Source of the DNA: Burkholderiaceae bacterium
Lineage (GTDB): Bacteria > Pseudomonadota > Gammaproteobacteria > Burkholderiales > Burkholderiaceae
Assembly (NCBI GenBank): GCA_947462685.1
Contig: CANHPL010000006.1
Span: forward strand, 32,094 to 96,093
Reading direction: 5' to 3'
Length of the DNA stretch: 64,000 nucleotides
Shown: positions 38,337 through 49,890 of the stretch, one piece after another
Position numbering within the stretch: position 1 is the first letter of the stretch
Layout of the letters: every line of letters begins with the position of its first letter
Program-made: the position numbers and the translations under genes
Notes under the pieces: model-generated
The model's input: only the letters and a program-made list of their open reading frames with translations
Database searches by the model: none
What the model was told of the DNA's origin: nothing

Positions 38337-39143
38337 TTAGAGGAAGTTTCTAGTGCGGGGTAAAACGCGTTTTATATTGTCCAGATTCGCTTTTGCTAAC
38401 GTCTCTAAGTCAATCGATCTTTCTCGTGCAAAAACCTCAGCAATTCTGGGTAAATGGGCCGGTTCGTTTCTTCTGTGATCCTCATCCATTAACCACACTG
38501 GTGGAATATCTGGGCTGTCCGTTTCTAGTACATACGACTCAATTGGATATTCTTTTGCTAACCTTTTAATTTGCAATGATCTATCATAAGTAATCGTACC
38601 GCCAAAGCCAAATACAAAATTAAGTTTGAGAAAATTTTCAGCCTGAACAAAACTACCATTAAAAGCATGTGCGATGCCTCCAGAAACTGGAATCATTCTT
38701 AATCTTTTTAAGAGTTGGTCTTGTGATTTGCGGACATGCATCACAATTGGCAAATCGAAATCTCGTGCAATTTTTAATTGTTCTTCAAAAAACCATTCTT
38801 GTTTTGTATTGTCTAGAAAGTCTACAAAATAATCTAAACCAATTTCACCAACAGCAACCATTCTTGGATGATGGATATATTTTTCAATGGAGTCTCTCGT
38901 TGTTGCAATATCGGATTCGACTGCTTCATTGGTATATAAGGGGTGCACACCTAGTGAAAAACAGATTTGCGGAATTAACTCACTCCACTGATCAACAATA
39001 CTAACCACTTTTTCATAATCTTTTACCCGAACAGCGGGGATTAGTATTCCAGTAACACCCTGCTCTGCTGCCCTTGCAAGCACTAAAGACAAATCATCTG
39101 CAAATTCTGGTGCATCCATATGACAATGCGTATCAAACCACAT
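38337..39143 (-). CDS. TatD-family metal-dependent hydrolase
   Basis: The 268-aa protein has a TIM-barrel hydrolase metal site: DTHCHMD at the start, VGEIGLDYF with the conserved Glu, IVMHVRKSQ, AHAFNGS and LETDSPDIPP with the last Asp. TatD proteins act as 3'-5' exonucleases or phosphodiesterases in the cytosol. It starts 3 bases after lolD and ends 6 bases before comEC, so it is in one transcript with lolC, lolD and comEC. Confidence 0.92.
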   Translation of the reverse strand: MWFDTHCHMDAPEFADDLSLVLARAAEQGVTGILIPAVRVKDYEKVVSIVDQWSELIPQICFSLGVHPLYTNEAVESDIATTRDSIEKYIHHPRMVAVGEIGLDYFVDFLDNTKQEWFFEEQLKIARDFDLPIVMHVRKSQDQLLKRLRMIPVSGGIAHAFNGSFVQAENFLKLNFVFGFGGTITYDRSLQIKRLAKEYPIESYVLETDSPDIPPVWLMDEDHRRNEPAHLPRIAEVFARERSIDLETLAKANLDNIKRVLPRTRNFL

Positions 39144-39146
39144 GAT

Positions 39147-39854
39147 CTATCCGTTTTTGACTTCTTCAGTCACATCAATCAAACCACTTTGTGTCAGCTT
39201 CAGAATACGATCACATCTTTTAGCGCGGAGTGGATCATGCGTCACAATCACAAAAGCAGTGCCTAAACTTTGTGCTACTGTCATCATTAAATCAAATACC
39301 TGATCGGCTGTATGTGTATCGAGATTACCCGTTGGTTCATCTGCTAAAACACAACTAGGTTTACCTACTAAGGCTCTAGCGACTGCTACCCGTTGCCTCT
39401 CACCACCTGAAAGCATCGCTGGGGTATGCTCAATTCGACTGGCAAGTCCAACCTGCTCAAGCATCGTCTTTGCAACCGCCAATGCTTGTTGGCGTCCAAG
39501 GCCACGAATCCGAAGCGGCATAGCAACATTTTCAAGGGCAGTAAATTCAGGGAGAAGGTGATGAAACTGGTAAATAAATCCTAACTGTTGGTTGCGTAAT
39601 TGATTCCGCGAAACTTCATCCATTTCAGAGAACCTTACTCCACCTAGCTCAATATTGCCGCTGGTAGCCTCATCTAGGCCACCCAAAATATGTAATAACG
39701 TACTTTTACCAGAACCAGAGGCTCCGACGATCGCGACTTTTTCACCGCGCCTGACTTGTAAATCAATATCGTAAAGCACTTGCAAGGCCTCGATATTACT
39801 ACCAAAGATTTTTTGCACTCCTGAGGCAACGAGAGCATAAGCTTGATTATTCAT
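39147..39854 (-). CDS. lolD: Lipoprotein-releasing ABC transporter ATPase LolD
   Basis: The 235-aa ATPase drives release of outer-membrane lipoproteins from the inner membrane. Walker [11 protein letters not shown]-loop [20 protein letters not shown] (the LolD/MacB-type loop), signature [15 protein letters not shown] and Walker [12 protein letters not shown] are all present. The start overlaps lolC by 8 bases. Confidence 0.95.
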   Translation of the reverse strand: MNNQAYALVASGVQKIFGSNIEALQVLYDIDLQVRRGEKVAIVGASGSGKSTLLHILGGLDEATSGNIELGGVRFSEMDEVSRNQLRNQQLGFIYQFHHLLPEFTALENVAMPLRIRGLGRQQALAVAKTMLEQVGLASRIEHTPAMLSGGERQRVAVARALVGKPSCVLADEPTGNLDTHTADQVFDLMMTVAQSLGTAFVIVTHDPLRAKRCDRILKLTQSGLIDVTEEVKNG

Positions 39855-41127
39855 AACGCAATGCCTCCGCAGGCTTTACTTTCGCGGCACGATAGCTTGG
39901 ATATAAAGTAGCTAATAAGCTCAGTATAAATGCCATGCCTCCTACTTTCAGCACATCCTCAAGATGAACATCCGAAGGAAGCTCACTAATGAAATAAATA
40001 TCTTTCGGTAAAAAATGAACTCCAAATAATGACTCAATGGCAGGCACGATGACATCGATATTGATTGAAACCATGACCCCTAATAGAACCCCAAAAATAG
40101 ATCCTAAAATACCAATCGCCATTCCTTGAACAAAAAATATTTTCTGAATCATGCGCGCAGATGCTCCCATTGTTCGTAATATAGCAATATCAGCTTGCTT
40201 GTCTGTTACTGTCATAACGAGTGTAGAAACTAGGTTAAACGCTGCAACTGCAATAATCATTGCCAAAATAATAAACATCATTCTTTTCTCGGTCTTCACT
40301 GCAGCAAACCATGTCCGATTCTGCATCGACCAGTCCATGGCTATCATCCCTGCAGGTAATGCTCCATTGAGATTGGAGGAGACCTCTGGAGCTAAATACA
40401 TATTGTCTAATTTGACCCGAAGCCCCGTTGGGTAAAGATTTTGCGTTAATGCACCAGCATCTTTCCAATGAATCACGGCAAGACTACTGTCATATTCGAA
40501 ATGTCCACTATCAATGAGGCCAACAACCGTAAATGACTTTTGCCTTGGTAATACCCCTGCCGGCGTTAAATCTCCTTGAGGAACCATTACAGAAATTCTA
40601 TCCCCCTTCTGAACCCCAAGGCTCTGAGCAAGCTCTACACCTAAGGCTATATTGAAAGAACCTTGCTGGATTAATTGAATTGCGCCACCTGAAATTTGCG
40701 CTGGTATATCAGAGACTAATTTTTCGGTATCAGGTTCAATACCACGTAGCTCCATGCCACGCATCATGCCACTTCGAATGATTAAACCTTGTGAATAGAG
40801 GATTGGCGATACTCCAATAATATGGTTTTGTTTCGACAAGAATGTCGCCATTTCTTGCCAATTTTCAATACCACCTTGTGCACGAATTTCTACATGAGAT
40901 AAGACCGATAACATCTTGTCTCGCACTTCTTTTTGAAAACCATTCATTACGGAGAGAACAATAATCAAAGAGGCAACTCCTAGAGCAATCCCTACCATGG
41001 AAAGAGTCGAAATAAACGAAAGAAATCCATCTCTTTTTTTGCCAACCGATTTACGTTTTGCACTGACATAACGTAAGCCAATCTCTATAAAAAGGGGTAA
41101 TTCGATAGGTAATAGTTTGTTTTGCAT
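39847..41127 (-). CDS. lolC: Lipoprotein-releasing ABC permease LolC/LolE
   Basis: The 426-aa permease has one N-terminal helix (about 36-62, [25 protein letters not shown]), a large periplasmic domain and three C-terminal helices (including [39 protein letters not shown]). This is the LolC/E-type MacB fold. Only one permease gene is present, as in many non-gamma proteobacteria where a LolF-like homodimer works with LolD; the C versus E label is therefore nominal. Confidence 0.93.
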   Translation of the reverse strand: MQNKLLPIELPLFIEIGLRYVSAKRKSVGKKRDGFLSFISTLSMVGIALGVASLIIVLSVMNGFQKEVRDKMLSVLSHVEIRAQGGIENWQEMATFLSKQNHIIGVSPILYSQGLIIRSGMMRGMELRGIEPDTEKLVSDIPAQISGGAIQLIQQGSFNIALGVELAQSLGVQKGDRISVMVPQGDLTPAGVLPRQKSFTVVGLIDSGHFEYDSSLAVIHWKDAGALTQNLYPTGLRVKLDNMYLAPEVSSNLNGALPAGMIAMDWSMQNRTWFAAVKTEKRMMFIILAMIIAVAAFNLVSTLVMTVTDKQADIAILRTMGASARMIQKIFFVQGMAIGILGSIFGVLLGVMVSINIDVIVPAIESLFGVHFLPKDIYFISELPSDVHLEDVLKVGGMAFILSLLATLYPSYRAAKVKPAEALRYE

Positions 41128-41172
41128 GCCTATAGTTTAGTGTTTTATTAATTCCCTCATAAAATAAGTCCT

Positions 41173-42159
41173 ATGAATACTCAATTAAGTTTCCTAATTC
41201 CTGAATTTTCTTTAAATTCAACAGAATTAACTGAATCAGATGATGCCATTTTTGAACTAAAAGGTACTTTTGAGGAAATTTTGCTGTTGGGAGCCAATGT
41301 CCCAATTGCTGCAAAATTAATTAGTCCAATAGACAATCAGCCTCAATTTTGTCTTGAATTAGTGCATTTGCATGCCACTCGAGACCATGTGGTCCTCATG
41401 GACCCGTCTCTTCTCCAGATCACTCCAGATGAGGAAATAGCATTAAGAACGAGTGTGACAGAAACTTTAGAGCATTTTCTAGGATCTGTGGGGCAGTTTT
41501 ATCCCCATCGCTGGATTTATCCTGCTGGAGAATTTGCTACATTACTGACCCATACTCCAAGTCTTGCATCTGGTCTGAATATAGATATATGGATGCCAAA
41601 AGATACACACACTCTTGGTCTGGCAAAACAGTGGCGCAGACTCCAAAATGAAATTCAAATGATTTGGCATGACCATCCAGTCAATGAGGCTCGTCTTGCC
41701 CGAGGTGAGCTCACGATAAATTCAATATGGCTACATGGTATTGGATCGGTTACTGATATTTCTCAACATCCTGTATTAAAAGACGTTCATCACTTATTCA
41801 GTGATCATATCCTAGCCTCTTCACTTGATGCTCGTATTACTCCCCTCTCCCTTCAAAACTTAATACCCACAAATAATCAACATCATTTTGTCTTTGCGCA
41901 AGATCTTAAACCTACTCAATGGGATGAATACTGGAATACAAGCTTGCATGCATTTCAGCAAAAAACATTAGATGTGATTCATTTGTATCGTTATCATCAA
42001 GGTGAATTACAACATCATGTTGTCTACCCTAAGGAATTAAAGCCTGGTTTTTTTCAAAATTTATTCAATAAAAATACAAGTAAAAAACAATTTCCTAGTT
42101 GGGTAGAGTATGCTAAAAAAATATACTGGAATAAATATAGCGAATCATCATGCAATTAG
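41173..42159 (+). CDS. Conserved protein upstream of recJ (RpfE/phosphoglycerate-mutase-like)
   Basis: The 328-aa protein has HDHPVNEARLARGELTINSIWLHGIGSV in its middle, a segment typical of a Burkholderiales protein often annotated as RpfE-type or cofactor-independent phosphoglycerate-mutase-like. No catalytic site is evident and the function is unknown. It overlaps recJ by 10 bases, which argues for coupled expression. It is divergent from lolC. Confidence 0.65.
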   Translation: MNTQLSFLIPEFSLNSTELTESDDAIFELKGTFEEILLLGANVPIAAKLISPIDNQPQFCLELVHLHATRDHVVLMDPSLLQITPDEEIALRTSVTETLEHFLGSVGQFYPHRWIYPAGEFATLLTHTPSLASGLNIDIWMPKDTHTLGLAKQWRRLQNEIQMIWHDHPVNEARLARGELTINSIWLHGIGSVTDISQHPVLKDVHHLFSDHILASSLDARITPLSLQNLIPTNNQHHFVFAQDLKPTQWDEYWNTSLHAFQQKTLDVIHLYRYHQGELQHHVVYPKELKPGFFQNLFNKNTSKKQFPSWVEYAKKIYWNKYSESSCN

Positions 42160-43886
42160 TTGAGCGTAATACTGCAAATGGCGCTGCAGAAGAATTAATA
42201 GCTCGCGGGATTAACCCCATCCTTGCAAAGCTATGGGTATCCCGTGGAATACAATCCTTTGAGCAATCCAGCTTGGAATTAAAGCATTTAATTCCACCTC
42301 AAGCACTCAAAAACTGCCCTGCAGTAGCTACTTATCTGGCTAATGCTTTAGCAAGTCACAAAAATATTCTGATCATCGCTGATTATGATTGCGACGGCGC
42401 TACCGCTTGTGCAGTTGGCCTTCTTGGATTAGAAGAGCTCGGCAAATCCTATGGTACTAAAGTTAATTTTCTAGTACCTAATCGTTTTACGATGGGATAT
42501 GGTTTAACTCCGGAAGTCGTTGATCTTGCAGCACAACAAACCCCTAAGCCCGATATTCTCATCACCGTTGATAACGGTATTGCTAGTTTGACTGGTGTGA
42601 TGCGCGCAAATGAATTAGGAATGGAAGTCATTGTAACCGACCACCATTTACCTGCCGATGAACTTCCTTTAGCAAGATTCATTATTAACCCAAATCAACC
42701 TGAATGCTCTTTCTCAAGTAAAGCGCTTGCGGGAGTTGGTGTCATTTTTTATATTCTTTTAGCCCTTCGATCAGAACTTCGCAATCGCGGTATATTTGAT
42801 TTGGAGACTCAACCTCGCCTTGAAACCTTGTTAGACTTTGTTGCACTGGGCACGGTCGCTGATGTAGCTAACTTGGATCGCAATAATCGAATTCTTGTTT
42901 CAGCTGGAATTCGCCGTATCCGGAATGGTCAAATGCATCCGGGTATTCAAGCGCTCTTTGAAGTAAGCGGCAGAGATTATCAAAAATCGAATACATTTGA
43001 CCTTGGCTTTGGTCTAGGACCAAGGCTTAATGCAGCAGGCCGACTTGCTGATATGACTTTGGGAATTAAATGCTTAATTTCGAAGGATCTGTTTAAGGCC
43101 AGAAAATATGCCAAGGAATTAGATACGATGAATAGAGAGCGTCGCGAAATCGAGGGTTCGATGCAAGAAACTGCACTCATCAACTTAGCAGACATCTCAA
43201 CAGTCAACACCAGTAGTTTGTGTATGTATGACGTCTCTTGGCATCAAGGGGTCATTGGAATATTAGCTTCTCGCTTAAAAGATAAATACCACCGACCTGT
43301 CATTGTTTTTGCTCCCGGTGAAGAAAAGTCACCTTCAGGTTCATTAGTTTTGAAAGGCTCTGGAAGATCAATTACAGGTTTTCATTTACGTGATGCCATA
43401 GACTACATTTCTAAAAAAAATCCTGAGATGATATTAAAATTTGGTGGTCATGCAATGGCTGCTGGGCTTTCTATTGAAGAATCGCAACTGGTATCATTTC
43501 AACAAGCTTTTGAATCCATTGCGCAACACTGGCTTGATGAAGACACTTTGCATCGAAAATTAGTACACGATGGTGAACTTCCTAGTGACATGATCAATAC
43601 TCAGCTGGCCGAACAACTTTCCAATGAAATTTGGGGACAAGGTTTCCCTGAACCCATTTTTATAGGATCCTTTAAAGTTATCAAACAATCTTTATTAAAA
43701 GAAAAACATTTAAAGCTTGAGTTACAACCTTTACATGGAGAATTGAAAAAAAATATTCTAGGAATCTGGTTTGGGCATACGGAATTACTCCCTTCTGAAA
43801 CACGCTTAGCCTATCGCCTATTAGTCGACCATTACTTAGGGTATCCTCGTGCTCAAGTTCATATTGAGGCAGCTTTCGATAATTAA
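42150..43886 (+). CDS. recJ: Single-stranded-DNA-specific exonuclease RecJ
   Basis: The 578-aa 5'-3' exonuclease works in recombination and mismatch repair. DHH-family motifs are present: IADYDCDGATAC (motif I), VDNG, VTDHHLP (motif III), DFVALGTVADVANL and the DHHA1 motif GSGRSITGFHLRDAI with KFGGHAMAAGLSIEE. Full length. It overlaps the upstream conserved gene and is followed 46 bases later by prfB. Confidence 0.96.
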   Translation: MQLVERNTANGAAEELIARGINPILAKLWVSRGIQSFEQSSLELKHLIPPQALKNCPAVATYLANALASHKNILIIADYDCDGATACAVGLLGLEELGKSYGTKVNFLVPNRFTMGYGLTPEVVDLAAQQTPKPDILITVDNGIASLTGVMRANELGMEVIVTDHHLPADELPLARFIINPNQPECSFSSKALAGVGVIFYILLALRSELRNRGIFDLETQPRLETLLDFVALGTVADVANLDRNNRILVSAGIRRIRNGQMHPGIQALFEVSGRDYQKSNTFDLGFGLGPRLNAAGRLADMTLGIKCLISKDLFKARKYAKELDTMNRERREIEGSMQETALINLADISTVNTSSLCMYDVSWHQGVIGILASRLKDKYHRPVIVFAPGEEKSPSGSLVLKGSGRSITGFHLRDAIDYISKKNPEMILKFGGHAMAAGLSIEESQLVSFQQAFESIAQHWLDEDTLHRKLVHDGELPSDMINTQLAEQLSNEIWGQGFPEPIFIGSFKVIKQSLLKEKHLKLELQPLHGELKKNILGIWFGHTELLPSETRLAYRLLVDHYLGYPRAQVHIEAAFDN

Positions 43887-43932
43887 GCATAAAAAATGAA
43901 TCACTTCGCTTACAAGGCTTTATAATGTTGCC

Positions 43933-45037
43933 ATGGAAGCTGAACGAATAAATACTTTACAAAATAATCTGACCCATCTTCGCAATCGTGTTGAAGACCT
44001 TCGGGGGTATCTTTGACTACGATACTAAAAGTAGACGCCTTATTGAACTCAACCTTCAATTAGAAGATTCTAAAATTTGGGATGATCCCAAACTCGCGCA
44101 AGCACTTGGCAAAGAGAAAAAAATGTTGGATGGTGTTGTCACATCCATCAAAAAATTAGATGATGACTTGACAGGCGCTCTAGAACTTTTTGAGCTTGCG
44201 GCTGCTGAAAATGATGATGAAACATTACAAGCTATCGAGGAAGACGAAAAAGGCATTGAAGTCATTGTTGCTGACCTTGAGTTCCGCCGAATGTTCTCCC
44301 ACCCGATGGACCCGTGTAATTGCTTTATTGATATCCAAGCTGGTGCGGGTGGCACCGAGGCCTGTGATTGGGCAAGTATCTTAATGCGTCAATATCTTCG
44401 CTATTGCGAACGCAAGGGTTTTAAGACTGAGATTCTAGAAGAGTCTGATGGTGATGTTGCAGGGATTAAAAGTGCAACGATCAAAATCGATGGTGAATAT
44501 GCCTACGGTTTTTTAAGAACAGAAACGGGCGTTCATCGTTTAGTTCGTAAATCCCCATTTGACTCAGCTAATGGTCGCCACACTTCTTTTGCAAGTATCT
44601 TTGTTTATCCGGAAGTGGATGACTCCATAGAAATCGATATCAACCCAGCAGATATTCGGACAGATACCTATCGCGCGTCAGGTGCCGGTGGTCAGCATAT
44701 CAATAAAACTGACTCAGCGGTTCGTTTAACGCATTTACCAACTGGTATCGTGGTTCAATGCCAAAGCGATCGAAGTCAACACCGCAATCGTGCAGAAGCC
44801 ATGACGATGCTGAAATCACGTCTTTACGAACACGAACTTCGTAAACGTCAAGTCGAACAAGATAAATTAGAAGCTACTAAAACCGATGTAGGTTGGGGGC
44901 ATCAAATTCGATCCTATGTTTTAGATCAAAGTAGGATTAAAGACCTTCGCACTAATGTTGAAATATCAAATACCCAAAAAGTGCTCGACGGCGACCTGGA
45001 TCCTTTTATTGAAGCAAGTCTCAAAATGAATGTATAA
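43933..45037 (+). CDS. prfB: Peptide chain release factor 2 (programmed +1 frameshift)
   Basis: RF2 ends translation at UGA and UAA. The first 27 codons (from ATG 43933) end with CTT followed by an in-frame TGA at 44014-44016. A +1 shift over T44014 continues at GAC 44015, giving about 367 residues, the normal RF2 length. The specificity motif SPF ([12 protein letters not shown]) and the catalytic GGQ ([10 protein letters not shown]) are intact. A TATAAT at 43921-43926 lies just before the ATG; if it is a -10 box, the mRNA would be nearly leaderless (weak inference). lysS follows after 4 bases. Confidence 0.96.
44001..44016 (+). promoter_or_regulatory. prfB autoregulatory +1 frameshift site
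   Basis: A Shine-Dalgarno-like purine run (CGGGGG, 44002-44007), then TAT and the slippery CTT followed by TGA-C match the known RF2 recoding signal. When RF2 is low, slow UGA reading lets the ribosome slip +1 and make more RF2. The internal SD-like run is GGGGG here rather than AGGGGG. Confidence 0.92.
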
Positions 45038-45041
45038 ATCT

Positions 45042-46586
45042 ATGACTGAACCACAAAAACCCAATCCAGAAGATGTATTGATTGATGAAAACCATATTAT
45101 GGCTGAACGCCGTGAAAAACTTGCGCAACTTCGAGAGCAAGGTGTGGCGTTCCCAAATGACTTTATCCCTACGCATTTAGCTGCTGATTTACACCAAAGT
45201 TTTAATGACTTATCAAAAGAAGAACTAGCCGAAAAAAATATCTCTGTCAAAATGGCTGGTCGTATGATGCTCAAACGTGTTATGGGCAAGGCAAGTTTTG
45301 CCACAGTCCAAGATCGCTCCGGACAAATCCAGTTTTATATCAATGATCAAGAGACAGGATCTGATGCTCATGGCGCTTTTAAACATTGGGATATGGGCGA
45401 TATTATTGCTGGGGAAGGCACTTTATTCAAAACGAATCGCGGTGAACTCTCAGTCTCAGTAAAAAACTTACGCATACTCACTAAATCACTGCGTCCTCTT
45501 CCTGACAAATTCCATGGCTTACACAGTCAAGAACTTAAATATCGTCGACGTTATGTTGATTTAATTGTCTCGCCGGAAACTCGCAAAACTTTCATAGAAA
45601 GAAGTAACGCGATGTCTGCAATCCGTGAATACATGCAACAAGCTGGATTTATGGAAGTTGAAACGCCAATGCTACACGTGATCCCTGGAGGCGCATCCGC
45701 AAAACCCTTCATTACGCACCACAACGCACTTGATATGGAAATGTTTATGCGCGTTGCCCCAGAGCTTTATCTCAAGAGACTCGTAGTGGGTGGTTTTGAA
45801 CGTGTCTTTGAAATTAATCGAAATTTTAGAAATGAAGGCGTTAGTCCACGTCACAATCCAGAATTTACGATGATGGAATTTTATGCGGCTTACACCGATT
45901 ATCAATGGCTCATGAATTTCACAGAAGACTTGATTCGACAAACCGTCATCAAAGCTCATGGTAAAGCAAAACTCACTTATCAAGGTCGTGAATTAGATTT
46001 AGGCAAACCATTTGCGCGGCACACGATTACAGAAGCAATTCAAAAATATGGCCCACAATCTGGCAAGAACTATACTACTGAGCAATTAAATGATGTTCTA
46101 TTTATTCGTAATGAGCTGAAGTTAGCAGGTGAACATATTGATGGGCCCGCGCTCAAAAATGCTGCTCTTGGAGCACTGCAACTGGCACTTTTTGAAACAT
46201 GCGCTGAAGAACATTTATGGGATCCTACTTACATTATCGATTATCCAATTGAAGTGAGCCCATTAGCTAGAGAGTCTGATACTCGCCCAGGAATTACTGA
46301 ACGATATGAACTCTTTATTACCGGTCGTGAAATCGCTAATGGCTTCTCAGAGCTCAACGACCCTGAAGATCAGGCTAATCGTTTCCATCAACAGGTTCTT
46401 CAAAAAGATGCTGGCGATGAAGAAGCGATGTTCTTCGACCATGACTTCATTCGCGCTTTAGAGTATGGTTTACCACCGACTGGTGGTTGTGGCATTGGCA
46501 TTGATCGCCTCATGATGCTCATCACAAATTCACCGAACATTCGAGACGTGATTCTATTTCCTCATTTGCGTCGCGAAGAAGTGTAG
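45042..46586 (+). CDS. lysS: Lysyl-tRNA synthetase, class II
   Basis: The 514-aa enzyme has an N-terminal OB-fold anticodon-binding domain ([31 protein letters not shown]) and the class II core: motif 2 [26 protein letters not shown] and motif 3 [17 protein letters not shown] use the ATG at 45042 (MTEPQ); the frame is open from an ATG at 45030 that overlaps prfB. The prfB-lysS order is widely conserved. A strong terminator follows. Confidence 0.96.
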   Translation: MTEPQKPNPEDVLIDENHIMAERREKLAQLREQGVAFPNDFIPTHLAADLHQSFNDLSKEELAEKNISVKMAGRMMLKRVMGKASFATVQDRSGQIQFYINDQETGSDAHGAFKHWDMGDIIAGEGTLFKTNRGELSVSVKNLRILTKSLRPLPDKFHGLHSQELKYRRRYVDLIVSPETRKTFIERSNAMSAIREYMQQAGFMEVETPMLHVIPGGASAKPFITHHNALDMEMFMRVAPELYLKRLVVGGFERVFEINRNFRNEGVSPRHNPEFTMMEFYAAYTDYQWLMNFTEDLIRQTVIKAHGKAKLTYQGRELDLGKPFARHTITEAIQKYGPQSGKNYTTEQLNDVLFIRNELKLAGEHIDGPALKNAALGALQLALFETCAEEHLWDPTYIIDYPIEVSPLARESDTRPGITERYELFITGREIANGFSELNDPEDQANRFHQQVLQKDAGDEEAMFFDHDFIRALEYGLPPTGGCGIGIDRLMMLITNSPNIRDVILFPHLRREEV

Positions 46587-46617
46587 TAAGTCCATCAAGG
46601 ATGGACTTACTTTTTAT
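46585..46617. terminator. Strong Rho-independent terminator after lysS
   Basis: AGTAAGTCCATC and GATGGACTTACT form a perfect 12-bp stem with a 3-base AAG loop, followed by TTTTATTATT on the plus strand. The stem begins inside the lysS TAG. The minus-strand side is also T-rich, so it may end the converging Bug transcript too. Confidence 0.92.
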
Positions 46618-47603
46618 TATTCGACCTTAGCTCCTGAACTAACTACAACAGCAGCCCATTTCTTCACTTCACTTTGTAAAAAAGTGCCAAATTGTGCTGA
46701 ATTATTTTTAGTGGATTCCATACCTTGCAAAACAAACTTTTCTTTCGCTTCTGGAGTCTCCATGGCACGATTAATTGCTGTATTCATTTGCTCAACTATA
46801 GATGGTGGAGTTCCAACAGGGACAAAAAAACCTACCCACGTATAGTCATCAAAGTCTTTATAACCAAATTCTGTCACCGATGGAACATCTGGTAATAATG
46901 TAGAACGCTTTGCGCTTGTAACTGCAATTGCTCTGACATTACCTGCTTTAATTTGTTGAACCGCTGGTGGCATTGAGGTGGAAGATATTTGTGTGTGACC
47001 GGCAACTGCAGCTCCTACGGCCTGAGCTGGTTGATAAGGTACATGGGTAATATCTATCTTAGCAGCTGTTTTTAAACGCTCTATTGATAAATGAGTAGTG
47101 GTACCAATTCCTGAGGACGCATAACTCAATGGTTCTTTTTTCGCTAACTCAATTAACTCTTTTAAATCTTTTACTGGAACCTTCGGATTAACCGTAATAA
47201 TATTTGGTGTACGAGGTCCTAGTGCTAAAGGAACAAAATCTTTAATCGCATCATAACCAGCATTTGGATACAGGGAAGGATTTACCGCGTAAGCAACACT
47301 ATGTACGAGAATCGAATAACCATCTGCTGGAGCGCGTTTAACGAATTGCGTAGCGATATTACCACCAGCACCTGGCTTGTTCTCGACAACAAAATTACCG
47401 CCAGTTGTCTTCGCTAATTCTTGACCGACAATACGCGCAATCACATCCGTGAATGCGCCTGGAGCGAAGGCAACATAAATCGTAACATTTTTCGCTTTCG
47501 GCCAATCGGATTGCGCAAAAGCCGAACTTGAAACAAAACCAAAAAGTGCTAAAAGTATGAGGGTTAGTTTGAAATTGAATGTTTTATGAAATGATTTGAA
47601 CAT
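46617..47603 (-). CDS. Bug-family periplasmic substrate-binding protein
   Basis: The 328-aa protein has a signal peptide ending AFA-Q near residue 30, then NVTIYVAFAPGAFTDVIARIVG, FVVENKPGAGGNIATQFV, HVPYQPAQAVGAAVAGHTQISSTSM and VPVGTPPSI, all Bug-family features. It is a solitary gene between lysS and the isc cluster, without membrane transporter genes. Ligand unknown. Confidence 0.92.
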   Translation of the reverse strand: MFKSFHKTFNFKLTLILLALFGFVSSSAFAQSDWPKAKNVTIYVAFAPGAFTDVIARIVGQELAKTTGGNFVVENKPGAGGNIATQFVKRAPADGYSILVHSVAYAVNPSLYPNAGYDAIKDFVPLALGPRTPNIITVNPKVPVKDLKELIELAKKEPLSYASSGIGTTTHLSIERLKTAAKIDITHVPYQPAQAVGAAVAGHTQISSTSMPPAVQQIKAGNVRAIAVTSAKRSTLLPDVPSVTEFGYKDFDDYTWVGFFVPVGTPPSIVEQMNTAINRAMETPEAKEKFVLQGMESTKNNSAQFGTFLQSEVKKWAAVVVSSGAKVE

Positions 47604-47670
47604 TTCCTGTCTCCTATGAAGTAATAGGTGACAGTTTAATACACTAATAACTCAATCACTATTATTTAAT

Positions 47671-48009
47671 CTAGTGGTTTTCCTTAGCATGATTAATCGA
47701 GTATTTTGGGATTTCAATCACGAGATCTTTTTGCGCCACAATGGCCTGGCAAGACAATCGTGACATAGGGGTTAATCCCCAGGCTCGATCAAGCAAATCA
47801 TCCTCATTTTCATCACTAGGATTTAGCGATTGAAACCCTTCACGCACAATCACATGGCAGGTTGTACAAGCACAAGATAGTTCACAGGCATGTTCAATTG
47901 GAATGTCATTTTCCAACAAGGCTTCACAAATTGATGTCCCGGCAGGTACATCAATCACTGATCCTTCTGGACAATACTCATCATGGGGCAAAATTACGAT
48001 TTGTGTCAT
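47671..48009 (-). CDS. fdx: Isc-type 2Fe-2S ferredoxin
   Basis: The 112-aa adrenodoxin-like ferredoxin feeds electrons to Fe-S cluster assembly. The cluster cysteines are in ACELSCACTTC (C-x5-C-x2-C pattern) with the fourth in MSRLSCQAIV. It closes the isc operon, 12 bases after hscA. No iscX follows. Confidence 0.95.
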   Translation of the reverse strand: MTQIVILPHDEYCPEGSVIDVPAGTSICEALLENDIPIEHACELSCACTTCHVIVREGFQSLNPSDENEDDLLDRAWGLTPMSRLSCQAIVAQKDLVIEIPKYSINHAKENH

Positions 48010-48021
48010 AGCTCACTCATT

Positions 48022-49890
48022 TCATTCAATCTCATTCAAATTTTTACCGGTTAATGCACGGCGTATATTGGCATTCATTCTTCGCGCAGCAAATTCTTCT
48101 GTAACTTCAGACAAAGCACTAATACCCTTTCGTAACTCATCTACATCATTTGAGTTGGCAGATATTTGACGTAACTGATTAAGTTCTTTTTGAATATCTG
48201 CTTGCTCTTGTGGACTAAGTAAGTTCGCATCCGTTGCTAAGGAGTTATTTACTGCATCAACTAAGCGCATCGCCTCTACTTGCTCTTCACGGAGCGCTCT
48301 TGCAAGCATATCTTTCTCTGCAGTCTGAAAACTCTCAGCCAGCATACGAGCAATATCGCCATCCTCTAATCCATAACTAGGCTTGACGGTTATGGAAGTT
48401 TGTACTCCCGAAGTTTCTTCCTTTGCGCTCACTGATAAAAGTCCATCTGCATCAACTTGATAAGTCACTCGAATCCTAGCTGCTCCTGCGACCATCGGGG
48501 GAATACCACGTAACTCAAATTTCGCTAACGAACGACAATCTCCAGCCAACTCTCGCTCACCTTGCAAGACATGAACTGCCATCGCGGTTTGTCCATCTTT
48601 GAACGTAGTAAAGTCTTGGGCTCTTGCTACAGGAATTGGGGTATTGCGGGGAATAATCTTCTCCACTAACCCACCCATCATCTCCACGCCTAGGGACAGG
48701 GGAATGACATCAAGCAGTAACCATTCATCGTCTTTATTTTTATTTCCCACCAAAAGATCAGCCTGACGGGCAGCACCTAATGCAACTACTTCATCGGGAT
48801 TCAAGTCATTTAAAGGAACTTTGTCAAAGTATTGCGCAACTGAAGCCTGAATATTTGGCATTCTTGTAGCCCCACCCACCATTACCACCCCTTGAATCTC
48901 TGCAAGATCAACTCCTGCATCACGCACTGCTTTTTTGACACTTAATAATGCTTTCGTCACTAAACCTTGCGTCATTTTGGCAAAATCTTCTTGGGAAATA
49001 CTTTTTTGTATAGCTTGTCCATTGGCAAAAGTGAATTCAAACAAAACCGCAAGATGCGAACTTAAAGTTTCTTTAACGTCTCTACACTTCAAAATGAGTG
49101 AACGTTGATCACCTGAAGAAAGTTCTGTTTGGTCAGCTTCTTGCAAAATAAATTGCATTAACGCATGATCAAAGTCATCGCCACCAAGTGCTGAATCTCC
49201 GCCAGTCGACAAGACTTCGAAAACGCCTTTACTTAAACGTAGAATAGAAATATCAAAAGTACCACCACCTAAATCAAAGATGGCATAAACACCTTCTGAA
49301 CCGTGATCTAAACCATACGCTAATGCCGCGGCGGTGGGTTCATTTAATAGTCTTAATACTTCAATACCCGCAAGCTGTGCAGCATCCTTAGTTGCTTGTC
49401 GTTGTGCATCGTCAAAATAAGCTGGCACAGTGATCACAGCACCCTCGATCTCATCAGAAAAGGAGTCTTCAGCTAATTGTCGCAATCTAGCAAGAATTTC
49501 TGCAGAAACTTCAACGGGGCTTTTATCACCTTGGACTGTTTTAATTTTCAACATTCCCGAAGTATCTACAAATTGATAAGGTAGGTTTTTTGCATGACTA
49601 ATATCATTTAACCCCCTACCCATTAAGCGCTTGACTGAAATAATCGTATTCTGTGGATCAATCGCAGCCTGAGCTAAAGCCTCATATCCCGCTTGTGTTT
49701 TATTTCCTGGAAGATACCTGACCACAGATGGCAACATGGTATGACCCGCTTCACTTTTTAATACTTCAGGTATGGCATTTCTCATACAAGCAACTAAAGA
49801 ATTTGTAGTTCCTAAATCAATGCCAATGGCGATTCTTCTCTCATGAGGATTTCGGGACTGACCAGGTTCTGCAATTTGTAATAAAGCCAT
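48022..49890 (-). CDS. hscA: Fe-S assembly Hsp70 chaperone HscA
   Basis: The 622-aa Hsp70 helps transfer clusters from IscU. The ATPase domain starts [17 protein letters not shown] and has [20 protein letters not shown] and [13 protein letters not shown]. The substrate domain follows at about 390. HscA-type features are its position and the divergence from DnaK. Its ATG overlaps the hscB stop by one base. Confidence 0.96.
   Translation of the reverse strand: MALLQIAEPGQSRNPHERRIAIGIDLGTTNSLVACMRNAIPEVLKSEAGHTMLPSVVRYLPGNKTQAGYEALAQAAIDPQNTIISVKRLMGRGLNDISHAKNLPYQFVDTSGMLKIKTVQGDKSPVEVSAEILARLRQLAEDSFSDEIEGAVITVPAYFDDAQRQATKDAAQLAGIEVLRLLNEPTAAALAYGLDHGSEGVYAIFDLGGGTFDISILRLSKGVFEVLSTGGDSALGGDDFDHALMQFILQEADQTELSSGDQRSLILKCRDVKETLSSHLAVLFEFTFANGQAIQKSISQEDFAKMTQGLVTKALLSVKKAVRDAGVDLAEIQGVVMVGGATRMPNIQASVAQYFDKVPLNDLNPDEVVALGAARQADLLVGNKNKDDEWLLLDVIPLSLGVEMMGGLVEKIIPRNTPIPVARAQDFTTFKDGQTAMAVHVLQGERELAGDCRSLAKFELRGIPPMVAGAARIRVTYQVDADGLLSVSAKEETSGVQTSITVKPSYGLEDGDIARMLAESFQTAEKDMLARALREEQVEAMRLVDAVNNSLATDANLLSPQEQADIQKELNQLRQISANSNDVDELRKGISALSEVTEEFAARRMNANIRRALTGKNLNEIE

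Noticed and set aside
43933..44016. Early in-frame TGA in prfB as a sign of a pseudogene
   Set aside because: The context CTT-TGA-C with a preceding purine run is the known RF2 recoding signal and the rest of the gene is intact.
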